Below, piece after piece: positions 1 through 7,732 of a stretch of 64,000 nucleotides of DNA. Source of the stretch: Enterococcus silesiacus (lineage in GTDB: Bacteria; Bacillota; Bacilli; Lactobacillales; Enterococcaceae); the NCBI GenBank assembly GCA_001465115.1, contig CP013614.1:3782001-3846000 (forward strand). Reading direction: 5' to 3'. Position numbers and translations under genes: made by a program. The notes beneath the pieces are model-generated. The model was not told where the DNA came from. It searched no databases and was given only the letters and a program-made list of their open reading frames with translations. Each line of letters opens with the position of its first letter. Positions within the stretch are counted from its first letter, which is position 1.

Positions 1-456
1 AAAACTTTTACTCGTGATGAAGTAGCAAAAATGATTGCTGCTGAGACTAACAAAAAGCAAAAGGTTTGGGAAAAAGAACAACAAGAAAAACAGGCAGAAG
101 CCGAAAAGCTAGCAAAGATGAATGCTCAGGAAAAAGCTGAACATGAAAAGAAACAGCTAGAAGAAAAAATTGCAGAGTTGGAGCGTGGCCAAACTTTAGC
201 AGCTATGACAAAAGAAGCATCTAAAATGCTGTCAGACTCTAGTTTGCCACATGACGATGATTTACTTGGCTTGATTGTTTCAGACGATGCAGAAGCTACT
301 AAGCAAGCAGTCGCTGTCGTTACAAACTTTGTATCAATGATCAAGAAAGAAAATGCTCGACAACAAACACCTCCTGCGGGTGGTCAATTTTCATCTAATC
401 AAAAAGAAAAGAAATCAGTTGCAGATATTGCAGCAAGTACACGAATTGTAAAATAG
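1..456 (+). CDS. Phage scaffold protein (DUF4355/GP20-like), 5' end outside window
   Basis: The reading frame is open from the first base through the ATG at 31, and the residues before that ATG (TFTRDEVAKM) are typical inner sequence of phage scaffolds, so the gene starts left of the window. The visible part is highly charged, with a Lys/Glu/Gln-rich coiled coil over about the first 50 residues and a short C-terminal segment ending in basic residues. Scaffold proteins of this family guide assembly of HK97-fold capsids and are then removed. The place directly before the major capsid gene, 12 bases away, supports the call. It rests on composition and context; no catalytic motif is expected. Confidence 0.8.
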   Translation, partial: KTFTRDEVAKMIAAETNKKQKVWEKEQQEKQAEAEKLAKMNAQEKAEHEKKQLEEKIAELERGQTLAAMTKEASKMLSDSSLPHDDDLLGLIVSDDAEATKQAVAVVTNFVSMIKKENARQQTPPAGGQFSSNQKEKKSVADIAASTRIVK

Positions 457-468
457 GAGGAATTATCA

Positions 469-1392
469 ATGAAAAAAGAACAATTAATGAAAATGGACAT
501 TCAAATGTTTGCTCAAACATGGGATCCAGACAATGTTACAGTGCTGGAGAAAAAAGACGGAACCATCCCTGACAAATACAACACATTGATTTTAAAAGAT
601 GTTATGGAAAATTCTAAATTGATGCAGTTAGCAAAGTATGAAGAAATGGACAGTAAAGAAAAGAAATTTGAATACTTTGCAGAAGGACCAGGAGCTTACT
701 GGGTAGGTGAAGGTGAAAAAATCAAAACATCTAAACCAAAATGGTTGAATGTAAAAATGGTTGCTAAAAAAGTCGCCGTGATCATTCCAGTTTCTCGTGA
801 ATATTTAAATTATAAAATGTCTGACTTCTTCACACAAATGCAGCCGAAAATTGCAGAAGCATTCTATAAAAAAATTGATTCGGCTACAATTTTGGACGTG
901 GATAATCCATTTCCTCAATCAATTGAAAAATCAGTTGTTGCTGCGGGTAATGTAGTAGAAGGTGGATTAACCTATGACAACATTTTGGAGTTAGAGGATT
1001 TACTAGGTGAAGACGAATACGATCCAAATGCATTCATTTCCAATCGTAAAAACCGCACGGAACTACGTGGTGCTAGTAAAAAAATTGGTGAGACGACTCA
1101 GTTTATTTATGATCGTAGCAACAATACAATTGATGGGTTACCTGTTGCAGATCTTAAATCTATGGACAAAGGAACTCTTTATACTGGTGATTTTGATTAC
1201 TTGCGATATGGTATTCCTTTTAACATCAATTTTAAAATTTCGGAAGAAGCTCAACTATCTACATTAACAAATGAAGATAAAACACCAGTAAACTTGTTCG
1301 AACAAGAATTAGTTGCATTGCGTGCGACAATGGACATTGGTTTCATGGTGATCAAAGATGAAGCTTTCGGTAAAATTTCCCCAAAAGCGTAA
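469..1392 (+). CDS. Phage major capsid protein (unshifted form, 307 aa)
   Basis: Starts at an ATG nine bases after AGGAGG. The N-terminus (KMDIQMFAQTWDPDNV) and the middle (EGPGAYWVGEGEKI, then KVAVIIPVSREYL) match the HK97-fold major capsid proteins of Gram-positive siphophages; the shell of the head is built of several hundred copies. It sits between scaffold and connector genes as in these phages. The last codons are Ser-Pro-Lys-Ala-stop, and the Pro-Lys codons lie in a CCCAAAA slippery heptamer, so a minority of ribosomes should make a longer form (see the next two entries). Confidence is high for the family, from motifs and synteny. Confidence 0.92.
   Translation: MKKEQLMKMDIQMFAQTWDPDNVTVLEKKDGTIPDKYNTLILKDVMENSKLMQLAKYEEMDSKEKKFEYFAEGPGAYWVGEGEKIKTSKPKWLNVKMVAKKVAVIIPVSREYLNYKMSDFFTQMQPKIAEAFYKKIDSATILDVDNPFPQSIEKSVVAAGNVVEGGLTYDNILELEDLLGEDEYDPNAFISNRKNRTELRGASKKIGETTQFIYDRSNNTIDGLPVADLKSMDKGTLYTGDFDYLRYGIPFNINFKISEEAQLSTLTNEDKTPVNLFEQELVALRATMDIGFMVIKDEAFGKISPKA
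1380..1386 (+). promoter_or_regulatory. -1 programmed frameshift site C CCA AAA in the capsid gene
   Basis: The zero-frame codons CCA AAA preceded by C fit the X XXY YYZ rule exactly. Both tRNAs can re-pair after slipping one base back (CCC, AAA). The zero-frame stop TAA follows two codons later at 1390. I did not fold the downstream RNA for a stimulator structure. Confidence 0.75.
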
Positions 1393-1673
1393 CGCCTACT
1401 ACAGGAATCGTTGCTAGTCAAAAAACGTGGACTGGAAAAGTAGGCGATACTAAGAATTTTACAATCACAACAGATCCTGTTGATGCTTCCGATTCTATTG
1501 AAGTCATTACAGCGACATCAGCTGCAACAAATAATGAATCAGTAGTCACAATCGTTAAAAATGAAAATGGCAGTTTTGATGGTTCTATTTCCGGAGAAGG
1601 GTCAGCAGTAATCACATTTAGTTCCGGTGAATTTACTACAACTGTCTCAGTAACTGGTCAAGCTGCTGAATAG
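1386..1673 (+). CDS. Frameshift extension of the capsid: Ig-like domain (95 aa)
   Basis: In the -1 frame relative to the capsid the sequence is open from the slippery site to TAG at 1671 and encodes 95 residues with no start codon or ribosome site of its own. It begins Ser-Val-Thr-Pro-Thr-Thr-Gly and is rich in Thr, Ser and Val in alternating strands (TWTGKVGDTKNFTITTDP, then SVVTIVKNENGSFDGSISG), typical of BIG2-like/Ig-like phage domains. The fusion would be about 401 aa. Ig-like domains added to capsid or tail proteins by frameshifting are known in tailed phages and are thought to decorate the virion and bind cell-surface sugars. The next gene's ribosome site (AGAGGTGAT) overlaps this stop. 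Confidence 0.8.
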   Translation, partial: SVTPTTGIVASQKTWTGKVGDTKNFTITTDPVDASDSIEVITATSAATNNESVVTIVKNENGSFDGSISGEGSAVITFSSGEFTTTVSVTGQAAE

Positions 1674-1683
1674 AGGTGATTAG

Positions 1684-2013
1684 ATGTCCATAAAGGAAGA
1701 TGTAAAAAAACTTTTGAATGGCTCAATCGATGATAAGTTGGACATAATTGAAAAAAGGACCAAGGAACGTTTAGCTTCATTGCTAGGCGTTTCAGAAGTT
1801 CCAACAGAATTTGAGTATATTTCCTATGAAGTGACTCTTAAACGGTTTAACCGAATTGGAAACGAGGGGATGCAGTCATATTCTCAAGAAGGGTTGTCAA
1901 TGGCATTTTCTGATTCTGATTTTTCGGAATATCAAGATACGATTGATGAATATCGTCGAAAAGATGAAGAAGCTTTTTACAAGCCAAAAAAAGGAGTGAT
2001 TCGATTTGTATGA
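1684..2013 (+). CDS. Phage head-tail connector (adaptor) protein
   Basis: This 109-aa protein has the small helical make-up of gp6/gp15-type connectors: an N-terminal Lys/Asp-rich helix (KEDVKKLLNGSIDDKLD), a LGV-x3-P turn, then YISYEVTLKRFNRIGNEGMQS, which is the common signature of the family, and a C-terminal basic tail. It forms a ring under the portal on which head closure proteins assemble. ATG eight bases after GAGGTGAT. It overlaps the next gene by four bases, so the two are translationally coupled. Called from motif and order. Confidence 0.82.
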   Translation: MSIKEDVKKLLNGSIDDKLDIIEKRTKERLASLLGVSEVPTEFEYISYEVTLKRFNRIGNEGMQSYSQEGLSMAFSDSDFSEYQDTIDEYRRKDEEAFYKPKKGVIRFV

Positions 2014-2327
2014 GATATGATAAATTAATCGTTTTTGTTAAGGAGTCTTCTAAATCTCATTATGATCCAGAAAAGGGAGAATGGATTGAAGCTGATCCCA
2101 AAAAAACACCAGCAGAAGTAAACATCACTGATCTGGGAACTGATCGATCCATTACTATATTTGGTAGCATAAAACAAGGGGCTAAAGTCATTCGGACACA
2201 ACCCCTTTTTTCTGTGCCTAAATGGGATCAGATTGAATATGGTGGAAAGAAATATCAGCTAACTACTGAGCGAACCCCTAGTGAACGACACAGTTTAATT
2301 GTGGAAGAAGTGGTCAAAGATGGCTAA
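2010..2327 (+). CDS. Phage head closure protein
   Basis: 105 aa, mostly beta strand, with ITIFGSIKQGAKVIRTQ, then PKWDQIEYGGKKYQL and TERTPSERHSLIVEE. This matches small beta-barrel head closure (SPP1 gp16-like/Hc1) proteins, which plug the connector ring after packaging and join it to the tail. The ATG lies inside the end of the connector gene, and the 3' end overlaps the next gene by eight bases. No catalytic residues are expected. Function assigned from position and from the typical YGGKKYxL pattern. Confidence 0.75.
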   Translation: MRYDKLIVFVKESSKSHYDPEKGEWIEADPKKTPAEVNITDLGTDRSITIFGSIKQGAKVIRTQPLFSVPKWDQIEYGGKKYQLTTERTPSERHSLIVEEVVKDG

Positions 2328-2703
2328 ACGAGCATCATTTAAAGTTAATGGACTGACTTCCTTGTCTAAAAAGCTAAAGAAAAATGCAACGATGAGTGAT
2401 GTTAAAACAATTGTAAAAACAAATACAGCAGAATTAACTGAGGGAATGCAAAATGAAGCTCAAGTATTATTAACCGGTCACTGGGAAGGTAAGAAGTTTG
2501 TCAAACCAACCGGAACAACTAAGCGTAGTATTACGATGCATATATCGAATAATGGACTTGCTGGTCATACAGGACCAAAAACGGAATACGCTCCGTACTT
2601 GATTCGTGGTACCAGATATATGGTTAAAAGAGATTTCTTTTTACCGCCACTTCGTAAACAAAAGCAGAAATTTAAATCAGATTTAGAAAGGTTGATGCAA
2701 TAG
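2320..2703 (+). CDS. HK97 gp10-like neck/tail-completion protein
   Basis: I start it at the ATG at 2320 ([12 protein letters not shown]) rather than the TTG 21 bases upstream, because the ATG product begins as the family does and the upstream residues are an out-of-place Trp/Lys string. The 127-aa product carries the family pattern: helix with many Lys, then [39 protein letters not shown], and [13 protein letters not shown]. Members lie at the head-tail interface. The stop overlaps the GTG start of the next gene. Confidence 0.82.
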   Translation: MAKRASFKVNGLTSLSKKLKKNATMSDVKTIVKTNTAELTEGMQNEAQVLLTGHWEGKKFVKPTGTTKRSITMHISNNGLAGHTGPKTEYAPYLIRGTRYMVKRDFFLPPLRKQKQKFKSDLERLMQ

Positions 2704-3092
2704 TGATTAAAACGCGTGACCAATCAATCTTTGATGAAGTATTTAAAAAGTCCAATGAATTGGGGTATAAGACTTATGACTATATGCCAATGGATGAGAT
2801 ACCATATCCTTTTGTTGAATTTGAAGATACTCAAACAATCCATCAACCTAATAAAACGGATATCAAAGGGTCAGTTATTTTAGTCCTCTCCGTTTGGGGC
2901 TTACAGAAGAAAAGAAAGCAGGTGTCTGATATGGCATCTTTTATTTTTAATGAAGCTTTGCAAATAGAGCACACAGATGGATATGCGTGGGTTTTAAATA
3001 TCGTTAACAGCGGAATAAATATAATTGACGACACATCGACAAATACGCCGCTCAAACGAGCAATCATTACGCTTGAATTTAGAATTTTATAG
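2703..3092 (+). CDS. Tail terminator/tail completion protein (DUF3168-type)
   Basis: 129 aa read from a GTG whose G is the last base of the previous stop codon; no better start lies nearby. Residues [13 protein letters not shown] and then [16 protein letters not shown] recall the minor tail proteins that cap the tail tube at its head-proximal end (lambda gpU role). The C-terminus ([15 protein letters not shown]) ends in a beta strand, as in that fold. Position between gp10-like and major tail protein genes is the usual one. Exact family not certain. Confidence 0.72.
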   Translation: MIKTRDQSIFDEVFKKSNELGYKTYDYMPMDEIPYPFVEFEDTQTIHQPNKTDIKGSVILVLSVWGLQKKRKQVSDMASFIFNEALQIEHTDGYAWVLNIVNSGINIIDDTSTNTPLKRAIITLEFRIL

Positions 3093-3109
3093 AAAGAAGG
3101 AAATTAATT

Positions 3110-3640
3110 ATGAAACAAGCAGCAAAGGGTATTGACATTATTTTGCTATTTAGATTGTTAAAAGATTCAACTAAAGAGGCAGCATGGAAGCTGGCTTTTC
3201 AAACCGAACACGAAAACACGAAGTCAAAAGATAGTGATTCTACACCAACTAAAGATGGCCCGATTCGTACCCCAGGAGCGTTAGAAATTGATTTTTCAGC
3301 GACTTCTATTTTATCTATCAATGATTCATATGTAGAGAAATTAGAGACTGCTTTGGATGACGATGAAATCATTGAAATTTGGGAAATCAACAAAGCTGAA
3401 AAAGGAACTGGTGAGGATGCTGATAAATATAAGGCAACTTACTACCAAGGCTATGTTACTTCCTTCGGTAAAAATCCGAGCGCCGAAGATTCGGTTGAGT
3501 TATCACTTGAGTTTGGTATCAACGGTAAAGGTGCGAAAGGATTTGCCACTTTAAACGAAGAACAAGAAGAAGTTGTGCAATATGTATTTAAAGACACAAC
3601 AAAAGAAGCTACAGAAACACCAAAGAAAAAAGATAACTAA
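3110..3640 (+). CDS. Phage major tail protein (TP901-1 type)
   Basis: 176 aa; begins AAKGIDIILLFRLL and contains GPIRTPGALEIDFSATSIL and then ATYYQGYVTSFGKNPSAEDSVELSLEFGI (given in parts), the pattern of the siphoviral tube protein that polymerises around the tape measure. The C-terminus is a Thr/Lys/Glu tail. Ribosome site GAAAGAAGGAAA precedes the ATG. A hairpin with a T-rich tail follows directly, which would let this highly needed product be made in excess over the tail genes downstream. Confidence 0.88.
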   Translation: MKQAAKGIDIILLFRLLKDSTKEAAWKLAFQTEHENTKSKDSDSTPTKDGPIRTPGALEIDFSATSILSINDSYVEKLETALDDDEIIEIWEINKAEKGTGEDADKYKATYYQGYVTSFGKNPSAEDSVELSLEFGINGKGAKGFATLNEEQEEVVQYVFKDTTKEATETPKKKDN

Positions 3641-3652
3641 ATATATTCAATT

Positions 3653-3684
3653 AGAAGGTTAGTATTCACTAGCCTTCTTTTATT
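3653..3684 (+). terminator. Hairpin terminator/attenuator after the major tail protein gene
   Basis: An 11-bp stem AGAAGGTTAGT / ACTAGCCTTCT (one G-T pair) with loop ATTC is followed by TTTATTTTA. It stands inside the late operon, so it probably acts as partial termination rather than as an operon end. Confidence 0.7.
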
Positions 3685-3699
3685 TTAGGAGGAAAATTT

Positions 3700-4059
3700 A
3701 TGCAAATTGAAATTAGTAAAAAGAAATATACATGTAAATTCGGTGTGAAATTCGTTCGGGAATTAGATAAAAAATTTGCTGTAGTTCAAGATGGCGTAAT
3801 TTTTGGATTGTCATTGAGTACTAAATTACCAGAACTAGCTAGTGGAAATGCTGCAACATTATCTGAGTTTTTATATGCTGCAACAATTACTGAGTCACCA
3901 CGTCCTAGCCAAGATGAGATTGACGAATATGTAGACACCGTTGAAGATATCGAATCCGTTTTTGACGATGTTTTGAAAGAACTAGAAGAAAGCAATGCGG
4001 GGAAGTTAGCGGTCAGAGAACTCAAGAAGAATCTAGCGAATCAAATGGAAAACAATTAA
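3700..4059 (+). CDS. Tail assembly chaperone, upstream part (gpG-like)
   Basis: 119 aa, starting at an ATG after AGGAGGAAAATTT. It begins with a beta hairpin around YTCKFGVKFVRELDKKF, then SLSTKLPELASGNAATLSEFLYAAT, and an acidic helix. This matches the gpG-type chaperones that coat the tape measure before tail tube assembly. Genes of this kind carry a programmed -1 shift near the 3' end that makes a gpGT fusion, and the next reading frame here is in the -1 register and open across this stop. I found no canonical X XXY YYZ heptamer in the overlap. Confidence 0.8.
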   Translation: MQIEISKKKYTCKFGVKFVRELDKKFAVVQDGVIFGLSLSTKLPELASGNAATLSEFLYAATITESPRPSQDEIDEYVDTVEDIESVFDDVLKELEESNAGKLAVRELKKNLANQMENN

Positions 4060-4397
4060 GTTCTGCAGAAACATATGAGCGCATTTTAATTAACGCATTT
4101 CGCTTTCTTGGAATGATCAATATAAATGAAGTTGAAAGTATGACCCCATATGAATATGAAATCCGAATGCTCGCATGCCAATTAAAGAGATTAGATCGAG
4201 AATTCAACACTCATATGCAAGCATGGGCTACTCGACAAATCAAAACGACCAAAGGGAAAAAACAGGAACCCTATTACAAAGATTTTAAACAATTCTTTGA
4301 TTACGAAAAAAGAGAAAAAGAAATTCTAGGTTTATCACTGATTGATGAACAAATCGATGATGCCACCATTGACCTTTTGAGAAACGTAAATAAATGA
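3966..4397 (+). CDS. Tail assembly chaperone, downstream part (gpT-like, -1 frame)
   Basis: The -1 frame relative to gpG is open from 3966 to the stop at 4395-4397. The first ATG is at 4113, with only weak ribosome-site signal before it, so entry by frameshift from gpG is likelier than independent initiation. Conserved-looking parts are the residues just after the gpG stop (SSAETYERILINAFRFLGM), then MTPYEYEIRMLACQLKRLD and YYKDFKQFFDYEKREKEIL. The fused gpGT is known from lambda-like and many Gram-positive siphophages to be needed for tail assembly though absent from the virion. Start limits for this entry are those of the open frame, not of a proven protein. Confidence 0.65.
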   Translation, partial: RCFERTRRKQCGEVSGQRTQEESSESNGKQLSSAETYERILINAFRFLGMININEVESMTPYEYEIRMLACQLKRLDREFNTHMQAWATRQIKTTKGKKQEPYYKDFKQFFDYEKREKEILGLSLIDEQIDDATIDLLRNVNK

Positions 4398-4414
4398 GGA
4401 AAGGAGGAACATAA

Positions 4415-7400
4415 ATGGAAACATATTCAGTCGAAGCGATACTGGCTGCAACAGATAAGAGCTTTTCTAAAACAATGGTGGATGCTGAAAAATCTATGGT
4501 TGGTATCGGGAAACAATCCGGTGAATTAGGCGATCAGCTTTCATCTAGTACAAAAAAAGGCGGAGAACTTACTAAATCAATTATAGGAACGGCTGCTGGA
4601 GTTGGTGCTATAAAGTTAGTTTCAACAGCTGTAAATATGGTGAAAGATTCAGTCGCTGGTGCAATCAGTCGTTTCGACACGCTAAATAAATATCCAGTAG
4701 TAATGAAATCACTGGGTTATTCTATTGAAGATGTGGACAAATCAATGACTAAATTAGGCGATGGAATTGATGGGTTACCGACATCACTCGATGAAATTGT
4801 ATCTAGTACGCAACAACTATCTATCGCAACCGGAAGCCTAAGAACTGGTACTGATACAGCAGTAGCTCTGAACAATGCATTTCTAGCTTCTGGAGCTTCT
4901 ACAGCAGATGCAAGTCGAGGCATGGAACAATATATTCAGATGTTAGGTAAAGGCGAAGTAGATATGCAATCATGGCGCTCATTACAAGAAACAATGCCTG
5001 TTGCTATGGATAAGGTCGCTAAATCATTTAAAGATCAAGGTGTTACTTCTGTAAATGAATTGTATGATGCCTTAAAAGATGGCGACATCACTTTTAAAGA
5101 ATTCAATGGTCGCTTGATTGAATTAAATGAGGGTGTTGGTGGTTTTGCTGATTTGGCTAGAAAAAATTCCGAAGGGGTAGCAACATCTTGGCAAAATATT
5201 AAGACAGCTACGGTTAAAGGTGTTACTACAGTCATCCAAGCCTTTAATGACATGATCAAGGCTGTAACTGGAAAATCTATAGCAGAAAACCTCAATGGTT
5301 TAAAAAGCATAGTCAACAGTACGTTTAATGCGATTAAGTTAGTGATTCAAGGATCTACGCCAGTTGTCAAAATATTTGCCAGTACTCTTGGCGGTATTAT
5401 TTCGGTTGCAAAGCCCTTGGAACCTGTACTCATGGGCTTGGTGGCTTCATTCGCTGCGCTTAAAGTAATTCAGGGAATAAATACATTAATTAGCACTACA
5501 GATAAACTCTTCATTGCTGCTGGGCTTTCTGGTAAAACTCTTACGATTGTAACTAAAGGTCAAGCTTTGGCTCAAGCTGCTGGAACGGCAGCCACTAAAG
5601 CGGATATTTTAGCTAGAGCCGCACAAAATGGACAAATAACAATTGGAACAGCCTTAATCGGTATAATGACTGGTGGTATTCAACTTTCTACAGTTGCCAC
5701 CACATTAATGACCGCAGCAACAACAGCTTTTGGTGTTGCGATGAAAGTGTTAATGGGACCAGTAGGTTGGGTTATTGGAGCAATAGGTGTTTTGACTGCT
5801 GCAGGAGTTGCACTCTGGAAATGGCTAAACAAAGAAAGTGAAGCATCGAAAAAATTGAATGCTGAACAAGAGAAACTTGCAGACTCAACAAAAACATTAA
5901 CTGATTCTGTTGATCAAAATTCCAACGCTCGTAAAGATAGTATTCGTGATATTTCAAGTAATGCCAGTGCCTATAAAAAGTTGGGAGACTCAGTTACTGA
6001 TTTAGCTGGTAAAGAGAAGATGTCAGCGGTTGAAAAAAAATTGATGAAATCCAATGTTGAGGAATTGAACAAATCAGTTGCAGGCTTGAATTTAGTCTAT
6101 GATGAAGAATCGAATAAGTTGTCAATGTCTACTGAACAAATGCAAGCTAGAATAGCTGCCCTTCAGCAACAAGAAGCAGCCAATACTTCTCAGCAATCTT
6201 TAACAGATATTTTGAAAGAACAAGCCGATGTTGAATCTAGATTAAAAGAATCTTCTACATTAAGACAAGAATGGAATGATAAATTAGAATCTGGTTCAGT
6301 AAAAGCTAAGGAACATAAAGAAGCAATCAAAGGATTAGACGAGCAAGAAAAGACTCTGAAATCAACTCAAACTGAACTTCAGGAAGAATATAAAAATACT
6401 CAAAGTGTTTTAGAAAATTCTTTGAATTCCGTAGCCCAAGCGACAGAAGCTGGTGTATTTAAGCAAGTTATTTCATATCAATCTCTAAGTGATTCTCAAA
6501 AAACTACAGTGGATAATATGAAGACTAAGTGGCAAGAATATTCAGATGCAGCTACTAATATGTTTGATACTCTGACAGATAAACAAACTATGTCCGTTCA
6601 ACAAATGCAGACGAATATGGAAGAGAATCAACGTGTTATTGGTACATGGGCTGATAATATCGCTTCATTAGCTGATCGAGGTCTTGATGAAGGATTGCTA
6701 AATAAATTGAGAGAGGCTGGTCCAGAGTCTGCAGGGTATGTTGCGGCATTGGTATCAGCATCTGATGAAGAATTATCTAAGATGAGTGAGACTTTCCGAA
6801 AAGGCGGAGAAGTTGCAACCAATTCATTTAAAACGGCTTTCAAAACAGGTGATATTCCAGCAGAGGTTACTGCGATGGTAACTTCAACAAAAGATACTCT
6901 AGCCAATCAAATCCAAACTGCAAATTTTGGAGAGCTTGGTAAAAATGTAGCTCAAGGTGCGGCTCAAGGTATTAATGATGGAGCACCTCAGGCTGAACAA
7001 GCTAGTAAAGATATGGCAAATGATGTATCAGAAAAGTTTGCTGGTGAATTGGGGATTCATTCTCCGTCACGTGTTTTTAAAGAATATGGTGGTTTTATTG
7101 CTGATGGTGTAGTTTCTGGTGTGAAAGATGGTAGCAGTAAAGTAAAAGCAGCTATCGATTCTTTGGCAAATATTTTTTCCGCTAACGGTGCAAAGATAGA
7201 ACAGGAAGCGACCAATATTTCTCAAGTGATACCACGAGCTTTTGATAATTTAGATAGTGAAATGAATTCTGTCGGTTTAAATATAATGGCAGGCTTAGCA
7301 GATGGAATTAACCAAGGATCAGGTTCCGCGTTAGCTGCGGCACAAAATGTTGCTAATCAAATTGTTAGTACTGTACAAAGTGCATTGAAAATCCATTCTC

Positions 7401-7732
7401 CTTCCAGAGTCATGAGAGATGATGTAGGAAAGATGATACCTGCTGGAATTGCAGTTGGTATTGATAAAAATACAAACGAAGTTGAAAAATCAATGCGAAA
7501 CTTAAATCGTAGTATAAAATTTCCTTCATTAGAAAATATCCAATCAAGCTTGTTTATGGGAAATATGAGTCCAGTGTCTGCTTTTTCAGGAAATCTAGGA
7601 TCTTCTATGACGATTGAAGTACCAGTAAATCTCGATGGTAAAGAAATCGCAAGAGTATCAGTTAAGTCGATGAGCCAAGAACTACAAAAAATGAAAAATA
7701 AAAAAAATACATCATTGGGAAGGAGAGTTTAG
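4415..7732 (+). CDS. Phage tail tape measure protein (1105 aa)
   Basis: The longest gene in the window, with the ribosome site AAAGGAGGAAC. The protein sets tail length and passes through the tube on infection. The N-terminal 300 residues hold the tape-measure domain (SFSKTMVDAEKSM; RGMEQYIQMLGKGEVDMQSWRSL in parts). Hydrophobic stretches occur near 52-72, 315-350 and 440-470, followed by a long Gln/Glu/Lys coiled coil (480-780). Two copies of an IHSPSR motif lie near residues 880 and 993, each within a repeated helical block (the motif is common in these proteins). There is no obvious peptidase or lysozyme domain. By the usual 1.5 angstrom per residue rule, the tail would be roughly 150-170 nm; that is inference. 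Confidence 0.95.
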   Translation: METYSVEAILAATDKSFSKTMVDAEKSMVGIGKQSGELGDQLSSSTKKGGELTKSIIGTAAGVGAIKLVSTAVNMVKDSVAGAISRFDTLNKYPVVMKSLGYSIEDVDKSMTKLGDGIDGLPTSLDEIVSSTQQLSIATGSLRTGTDTAVALNNAFLASGASTADASRGMEQYIQMLGKGEVDMQSWRSLQETMPVAMDKVAKSFKDQGVTSVNELYDALKDGDITFKEFNGRLIELNEGVGGFADLARKNSEGVATSWQNIKTATVKGVTTVIQAFNDMIKAVTGKSIAENLNGLKSIVNSTFNAIKLVIQGSTPVVKIFASTLGGIISVAKPLEPVLMGLVASFAALKVIQGINTLISTTDKLFIAAGLSGKTLTIVTKGQALAQAAGTAATKADILARAAQNGQITIGTALIGIMTGGIQLSTVATTLMTAATTAFGVAMKVLMGPVGWVIGAIGVLTAAGVALWKWLNKESEASKKLNAEQEKLADSTKTLTDSVDQNSNARKDSIRDISSNASAYKKLGDSVTDLAGKEKMSAVEKKLMKSNVEELNKSVAGLNLVYDEESNKLSMSTEQMQARIAALQQQEAANTSQQSLTDILKEQADVESRLKESSTLRQEWNDKLESGSVKAKEHKEAIKGLDEQEKTLKSTQTELQEEYKNTQSVLENSLNSVAQATEAGVFKQVISYQSLSDSQKTTVDNMKTKWQEYSDAATNMFDTLTDKQTMSVQQMQTNMEENQRVIGTWADNIASLADRGLDEGLLNKLREAGPESAGYVAALVSASDEELSKMSETFRKGGEVATNSFKTAFKTGDIPAEVTAMVTSTKDTLANQIQTANFGELGKNVAQGAAQGINDGAPQAEQASKDMANDVSEKFAGELGIHSPSRVFKEYGGFIADGVVSGVKDGSSKVKAAIDSLANIFSANGAKIEQEATNISQVIPRAFDNLDSEMNSVGLNIMAGLADGINQGSGSALAAAQNVANQIVSTVQSALKIHSPSRVMRDDVGKMIPAGIAVGIDKNTNEVEKSMRNLNRSIKFPSLENIQSSLFMGNMSPVSAFSGNLGSSMTIEVPVNLDGKEIARVSVKSMSQELQKMKNKKNTSLGRRV

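Noticed and set aside
1418..1615. Minus-strand open frame of 65 residues
   Set aside because: It is the complement of the Ig-like frameshift extension and has no start signals.
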